Shown piece after piece: positions 63,049 through 64,000 of a stretch of 64,000 nt of DNA. The notes beneath the pieces are model-generated. The model worked only from the letters and a program-made list of their open reading frames with translations, did not search any database and was not told where the DNA came from. The position numbers and the translations under genes were made by a program. Source of the stretch: CAZXCK01 sp964639225 (GTDB lineage: Bacteria > Chloroflexota > Anaerolineae > Aggregatilineales > Phototrophicaceae); NCBI GenBank assembly GCA_964639225.1, contig CAZXCK010000001.1, forward strand, positions 62,001 to 126,000. Reading direction: 5' to 3'. The first letter of the stretch is position 1. Each line of letters begins with the position of its first letter.

Positions 63049-64000
63049 ATGCGCAGTCGCTCCGGCGGTTTGACCATTTTCCTGGTGGTGTTGGGTGTGC
63101 TGGGGGCATTTGTCGCCCTGGTGTATCAGAATGCCCAACCGTCCCAGCCCCTGCGAGCCATTATTCCCACCGAGATTGAACCAACGTCCAATCTCGACGC
63201 CTGGCAGGCTGTGCTGCGCACCGGCTTCGGCGAAGCGGGTACCGCGATACCGACGATTGCTATACCGGTAGAGCCGTTTGTGCCACCCACACTGGCCCCG
63301 GTTCAGGGGCCGACGATGACACCTTTTAGTGCCAGCGACCTGGGCGGCGGCGATTTATTCACGCCGGAACCGGTCAGCACTGCTGTCACCGCTACATCAC
63401 TACCAGCCATCCCCACGCTGGAGCCAGTGGGCGAACCGGTCGAGGTTCCTGTGGTAGCCCAGGCGACCATGGCCTGGAATCCACCACCGCTGGTACCGCC
63501 GCTTAATCGCGACCCACTTGGACGCGATCACTACTTTTTTGCCCGCCCAGTGGACTCCAACGCGCGCAATTTTGGCCTGTGGTATTATCCTTATGGCTCC
63601 GACGGACCCGAAGAACTCAGCCCAATGCGCATTCATCATGGCATCGACATGCCCAATCCTATCGGCGCACCAGTGCGCGCCGCTGGGTCTGGAACAGTTA
63701 CCTTTGCATCCAGCGAGGAAACCCCTCACTTCGAGACCAGCAGCTACGGCAATGTCGTCGTTATCGAACACGATTTCGGCTGGAACCGCCAGCCCTTATG
63801 GACGGTTTACGCGCACATGCAGGCCGTCCTTGTGGAGACGGGCGACGTGGTCGCAGCGGGCGACCCCATCGGATTGATAGGCAATAGTGGCCGGGTGAGT
63901 GGGCCCCATCTGCATTTTGAGGTGCGCATGGGTCGCAATGCTTATGGCAGCACCTACAACCCAGTACTGTGGATGGTTCCTTATGTCGGCCACGGCGTCA
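63049..64000 (+). CDS. M23 metallopeptidase (3' partial)
   Basis: The frame runs off the window end after about 317 codons. A membrane anchor (about 8-25; LTIFLVVLGVLGAFVALVY) is followed by a Pro/Thr-rich linker and an M23 domain (from about 190). Zinc ligands are intact: RIHHGIDMPN (HxxxD) and PHLHFEV (HxH). It should cut peptidoglycan peptides. GGAG lies about 14 nt before the ATG. Its operon partner upstream is the TolB-like anchored protein. Confidence 0.9.
   Translation, partial: MRSRSGGLTIFLVVLGVLGAFVALVYQNAQPSQPLRAIIPTEIEPTSNLDAWQAVLRTGFGEAGTAIPTIAIPVEPFVPPTLAPVQGPTMTPFSASDLGGGDLFTPEPVSTAVTATSLPAIPTLEPVGEPVEVPVVAQATMAWNPPPLVPPLNRDPLGRDHYFFARPVDSNARNFGLWYYPYGSDGPEELSPMRIHHGIDMPNPIGAPVRAAGSGTVTFASSEETPHFETSSYGNVVVIEHDFGWNRQPLWTVYAHMQAVLVETGDVVAAGDPIGLIGNSGRVSGPHLHFEVRMGRNAYGSTYNPVLWMVPYVGHGV

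Overview
The window looks like a chromosomal piece of a Chloroflexota bacterium, probably class Anaerolineae. The reasons are the moderately high GC content, several LysM proteins with Pro/Thr-rich linkers, a REC-HisKA-HATPase regulator, paired LLM (F420-type) oxidoreductases, a fused two-domain Dpp/Opp ATPase, and SpoIIE/STAS partner-switching proteins. This placement rests on protein character and gene content only. I see no prophage, insertion sequence, CRISPR array or rRNA. One tRNA-Leu(GAG) is present.

Layout: 1-7 kb holds the 3' end of an L-fucose isomerase-family gene facing a complete peptide-type ABC importer operon (SBP, DppC-like, fused DppD/F, DppB-like). 7.3-15.9 kb holds the tRNA-Leu unit, plsX-fabF, a TPR protein, trmFO, ribosomal genes rplU-rpmA-rpmE, tdk and a histidine-rich membrane protein of unknown function. 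16-19.3 kb is an exported LysM/M23 cell-envelope operon. 19.5-28.4 kb holds a YlxP-like gene, sucCD, an RsbW-GAF-SpoIIE fusion with a STAS antagonist, and a MacB/FtsX-type exporter with two ATPases. 28.8-38.6 kb holds an SLC13 transporter, two LLM oxidoreductases, obgE-nadD, a tandem SBP3 protein, a DoxX-like protein and an anchored rhodanese. 38.7-44.2 kb (minus strand) holds an ABC-F ATPase with a structured leader, a MoxR-like AAA ATPase, a hybrid regulator/kinase and uppP. 44.5-64 kb holds dnaE, pfkA, ybaK, an SDR, an acyl-CoA mutase large subunit, a CHAD protein, a GT39-type transferase with an EamA transporter, sod, an aspartase/fumarase, an HD hydrolase, a LysM-YkuD transpeptidase, a TolB-like anchored protein and a 5' fragment of another M23 peptidase.

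Most genes are ordinary housekeeping or transport. Two items stand out. First, ribosomal protein L31 carries a C-terminal domain that aligns by eye with the RNA polymerase alpha CTD and keeps the positions that contact UP-element DNA. Second, the ABC-F gene has a near-consensus promoter, an 8-codon leader ORF with a good Shine-Dalgarno, an anti-antiterminator-like hairpin, an 8-nt antiterminator pairing and an intrinsic terminator 45 nt before its start. That is the full layout of ribosome-mediated attenuation.

Secondary points are an operator-like inverted repeat around a TATAAT before the TPR gene, a perfect 26-bp palindrome between rpmA and rpmE, a Gln-for-Arg change in the mutase active site, and four separate LysM/M23/YkuD wall enzymes that suggest an organism actively remodelling peptidoglycan.
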